Assembly (NCBI GenBank): GCA_964434165.1
Contig: CAYSUS010000032.1
Location: 1-64,000 of the forward strand
Direction: 5' to 3'
DNA: 64,000 bases
Origin: CAYSUS01 sp964434165
GTDB taxonomy: Bacteria > Planctomycetota > Planctomycetia > Pirellulales > Thermoguttaceae
The notes under the pieces are model-generated. The model saw nothing but the letters and a program-made list of their open reading frames with translations, was not told the DNA's origin and made no database searches. Position numbers and translations under genes: made by a program. The first letter of the stretch is position 1; each line of letters opens with the position of its first letter. Below, piece after piece: positions 61,769-64,000 of the stretch.

Positions 61769-63648
61769 CACTGCACCGGCCACACCTTCAATGTGTGTTC
61801 GCCGCCGTCGGGCAGCTCGAACGGGCCCGGCATCGGATGGTCGGCGCCCCGGGCGCGGCCGTGGTAGTCGGTGTCGAGCCGGTACGGCTGTCTGTCGGGC
61901 TGGAGGTAGGGCAGGTCGGGGACCTTGGCCTTGCCGAGCAAATCCGTCGTCACGATTCTCGCCGGTGCCTGCTGGGCCCACCCCTTGCCGAGCGTGATCT
62001 CGAGGTACACGCCCTCGGACTTCTCGACCACGCGCAAGCCGGGGTCGAAGTCGGGGAGCAGCAGCGGGGCCTTTTCCACCTGCGCCGGTTGGGCCTTGCC
62101 GAGGAAGACGTTGCCCTCCATGCGCGACGGCATCCCGGCCTTGTCATAACCCCGAAAGCCGCGATGGACCAGCAGGTTGTTCAGGAACCGGTCGTCGCCG
62201 CCGGGAATGTTGCGCAGGCCCGCGACGGCCGTCGAATGGGCCTCCATGTAAGGCGTGTCGCGGCGCAGCTCGCTATGGAACAGGATGCCATTGGCAAACA
62301 GGTTGTGTACGTAGGCCCCGCCCTGCGACACGTCGAGCACGCTGTGACGGGACTGCCAGTGGGATTTCGACTTGTCGTCGAAGCGCGAGAGGCAGAGGTT
62401 GTGATCGACCATGAACGGGCCGTGATTCACCTCGAAGAACAGGTCCTGGGTCCCGTCGTTGTCGTACAGCAGGTTGCGCGTGACCCGCGCGCCCTGGGCC
62501 ATCCAGTCGAGCCAGATGCCCCGCGAGGTCCGATAGATGCGGTTCCCGCGGATCTCCATGTCGATGGCGGCGTGGATCTTGATGCCGGCCATCTCGGCGC
62601 CGGTGAACAGGCGCCGCACGTGGATGTCGTGGATGTCGTTATCCGTGATCCGGCTGAAGATCGCCCCCAGGCTGCCGACGATGCCCGCCTGCTCGCAATG
62701 CGCGATGTGGTTGTGGCGCACCACGTGATGGCCGATGTTGTCCTTGGACCAGCCGTTTTTCAGGGCCCGCTCAATGGTCTTGACGTAGCCTTCGGCCGAG
62801 TTCTGCGAGGTGTTGTCCCACCGGTCGCCGTACTTGCCGAGCGTGATGCCCACGCAGGTGGAGTAGCGCACGTCGTTGTTCTCGATGATCCAGCCCTTGC
62901 TCCAGTGCGTGCCGATCAGGCCGACCTGCTCGGCGGTGGGCGGGGCCCAGGGCGTGGCCGCGTGCATCATCGTCAGTCCGCGGACCGTGATGTAATTGAC
63001 GCCCGGCTTGGCGGGATAGAAGACCGCGCGGCGGACGTTGATCTCCACGCACTCCTTGTTGGGGTCGACGCCGGGGAACTGGGCCCAGATCGTGGTGTCT
63101 TTCTCGCCCACCTCGGCGAACCACAGCGGCGCGTCGCCGGCCGGCTGCAGGACCTCGTCCTGCCTGGCGGCCTCGGTCAGCCAGTGGTCGTTGAGATAGA
63201 CCGCGCCCGTGTGATGCTCGCGGCCCTTGGGGTTGAACCAGTCGCCCCGGATCACGTCGCTGAACGGGTTGAAATCGCCAAATAGCGTGTTCGGCACGGT
63301 CGCCTTCCAGGTGTCGTGGCCCACCTTCTTCCAGCCCCGGACCACTTCGGAGCCTTTGATCACGACCTTCTCGCCCGGCGCGGGCTGATAGGTGATTCGC
63401 TTCTGGTCCGAGGTGCCGCCGCGCGGCGGCGCGACCCGCTCGCGGTAGGTGCCGGCGTGCACGGTCACGACGTCGCCCGGCTGCGCCAGCTCCGCGGCCC
63501 TGGAGATCGACCTGAGGGGCCGCTCCGCGCTTCCGTCGCTGCGGTCATCCCCCGTCACCGCGACATGATACTCCCGCGCCGCCGCCTCCGAAGCCGTCAT
63601 CGCGAGCACGGTCAGGGCAATTGCCGCTATCACGGTCTGCGTTCTCAT
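61768..63648 (-). CDS. Secreted right-handed beta-helix protein (putative polysaccharide-active)
   Basis: 626 residues with a signal peptide (residues 1-24, MRTQTVIAAIALTVLAMTAS...). The domain order is DUF1565-type N-terminus (VAVTGDDRSDGSAERPLRSI, then TVHAGTYRERV), then a long parallel beta-helix with asparagine and aspartate ladder residues (WIIENNDVRYSTCVGITLGK, VRHNHIAHCEQAGIVGS, MEIRGNRIYRTSRGI), then a beta-sandwich end. Helix proteins of this type include polysaccharide lyases and glycosidases. The catalytic residues cannot be placed by eye. ATG at 63648 has AAGGAG eight bases upstream. Its neighbour on the other strand is the GH92 enzyme. Confidence 0.82.
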   Translation of the reverse strand: MRTQTVIAAIALTVLAMTASEAAAREYHVAVTGDDRSDGSAERPLRSISRAAELAQPGDVVTVHAGTYRERVAPPRGGTSDQKRITYQPAPGEKVVIKGSEVVRGWKKVGHDTWKATVPNTLFGDFNPFSDVIRGDWFNPKGREHHTGAVYLNDHWLTEAARQDEVLQPAGDAPLWFAEVGEKDTTIWAQFPGVDPNKECVEINVRRAVFYPAKPGVNYITVRGLTMMHAATPWAPPTAEQVGLIGTHWSKGWIIENNDVRYSTCVGITLGKYGDRWDNTSQNSAEGYVKTIERALKNGWSKDNIGHHVVRHNHIAHCEQAGIVGSLGAIFSRITDNDIHDIHVRRLFTGAEMAGIKIHAAIDMEIRGNRIYRTSRGIWLDWMAQGARVTRNLLYDNDGTQDLFFEVNHGPFMVDHNLCLSRFDDKSKSHWQSRHSVLDVSQGGAYVHNLFANGILFHSELRRDTPYMEAHSTAVAGLRNIPGGDDRFLNNLLVHRGFRGYDKAGMPSRMEGNVFLGKAQPAQVEKAPLLLPDFDPGLRVVEKSEGVYLEITLGKGWAQQAPARIVTTDLLGKAKVPDLPYLQPDRQPYRLDTDYHGRARGADHPMPGPFELPDGGEHTLKVWPVQ

Positions 63649-63820
63649 CGGTTGGATCTCCTTGTGGTCGAGAGGCAGCACCTGTCCCCAGCGGAGAGCC
63701 ATTGTACACCAACGGCGGCGCACGGTCGCGGGAGCCGGGCGGACTCCCTCCAGGACCATTGCACGTTCGTCCGCGGTACAATAGGATCGATACGCCGTGA
63801 CGCACCTTGGAGAGACCGCC

Positions 63821-64000
63821 ATGAATGCCCTCGCCTGCGCGCTCGTCGTTTTCGCCGCCTCGGACTCCGCCTCGCCCGCTCATGGCTCGGGCCTGCCGCC
63901 GGCCGCGGCCGACTTGAGAAGCGACGTGACGGCGGTCCGCGCGGAGGCGGCGCGCCGGCTGGGCGAGTCCGGCGAGAAGGCCGCCGTGCCATCGCTGATC
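63821..64000 (+). CDS. HEAT-repeat protein, N-terminal fragment (cut by window end)
   Basis: Only the first 60 residues are present. A hydrophobic N-terminus (MNALACALVVFAAS) suggests a signal peptide, followed by DLRSDVTAVRAEAARRLGES and AAVPSLI, the start of a HEAT-like helical repeat (typical: D..VR..AA..LG..G...A.P.L). ATG at 63821 has GGAGAG about six bases upstream. Function unknown. It starts divergently from the beta-helix gene. Confidence 0.7.
   Translation, partial: MNALACALVVFAASDSASPAHGSGLPPAAADLRSDVTAVRAEAARRLGESGEKAAVPSLI

Overview
The window is GC-rich, loosely packed bacterial chromosome and looks planctomycetal (phylum Planctomycetota, Pirellulales-like). The evidence is a PEP-CTERM surface protein, a Thr/Val/Arg-rich secreted protein of a type common in that phylum, a small zinc-ribbon protein next to a DUF2752 protein, several short conserved proteins of planctomycete type, pyruvate phosphate dikinase, and wide intergenic regions carrying palindromic repeats. 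No rRNA, complete prophage, CRISPR array or complete insertion sequence was seen. The placement is inference from gene content and style; no marker phylogeny could be run.

Layout. 1-7400: tRNA-Ser(CGA) with its terminator, a CBS-pair protein, a secreted Thr/Val/Arg-rich protein, a Trm112-like protein, a HIT hydrolase, methionyl-tRNA formyltransferase (fmt), MiaB, and a secreted acetoacetate-decarboxylase-like protein. 7900-18000: pyruvate phosphate dikinase, biosynthetic arginine decarboxylase, a MATE exporter preceded by a 638-base hairpin-rich region, and an MsbA-type ABC exporter. 18000-30600: a GT-C-like membrane protein coupled to a GT2 glycosyltransferase, a membrane-anchored PCMT, a set of small membrane/lipoprotein/zinc-ribbon genes, a RAYT-derived miniature element, a DinG-family helicase, DUF2752 and an orphan multi-spanning protein. 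30600-37300: a Tex protein with a 300-residue disordered insert, a STAS protein, a LOG-family protein, and a scrapyard holding a frameshifted GAPDH fragment. 37300-46500: a 1,523-residue PEP-CTERM protein, a lone receiver protein, and sdhCAB. 46500-48900: a cluster of small regulators (excisionase-type HTH, a second small DNA-binding candidate, a CsrA-like protein, a REC-HATPase fusion) and tRNA-Leu(UAA). 48900-56900: leuA with a leucine-rich leader peptide and attenuator, conserved small genes, an enolase-superfamily enzyme, and a Kef-type antiporter. 57000-64000: a POT peptide transporter, a GH92 alpha-mannosidase, a secreted beta-helix protein, and the start of a HEAT-repeat protein.

How they work together. 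The complete pathway units are sdhCAB (complex II) and the leuA attenuation unit. The 57-64 kb block reads as a glycan or glycopeptide degradation locus: secreted GH92 and beta-helix enzymes beside a proton-coupled peptide importer. STAS, receiver and REC-HATPase proteins suggest partner-switching signalling spread over the window. The most interesting non-coding signals are the leucine attenuator, a palindromic repeat present four times between genes, a RAYT-type miniature element with 23-base terminal inverted repeats, and the hairpin cluster upstream of the MATE gene.
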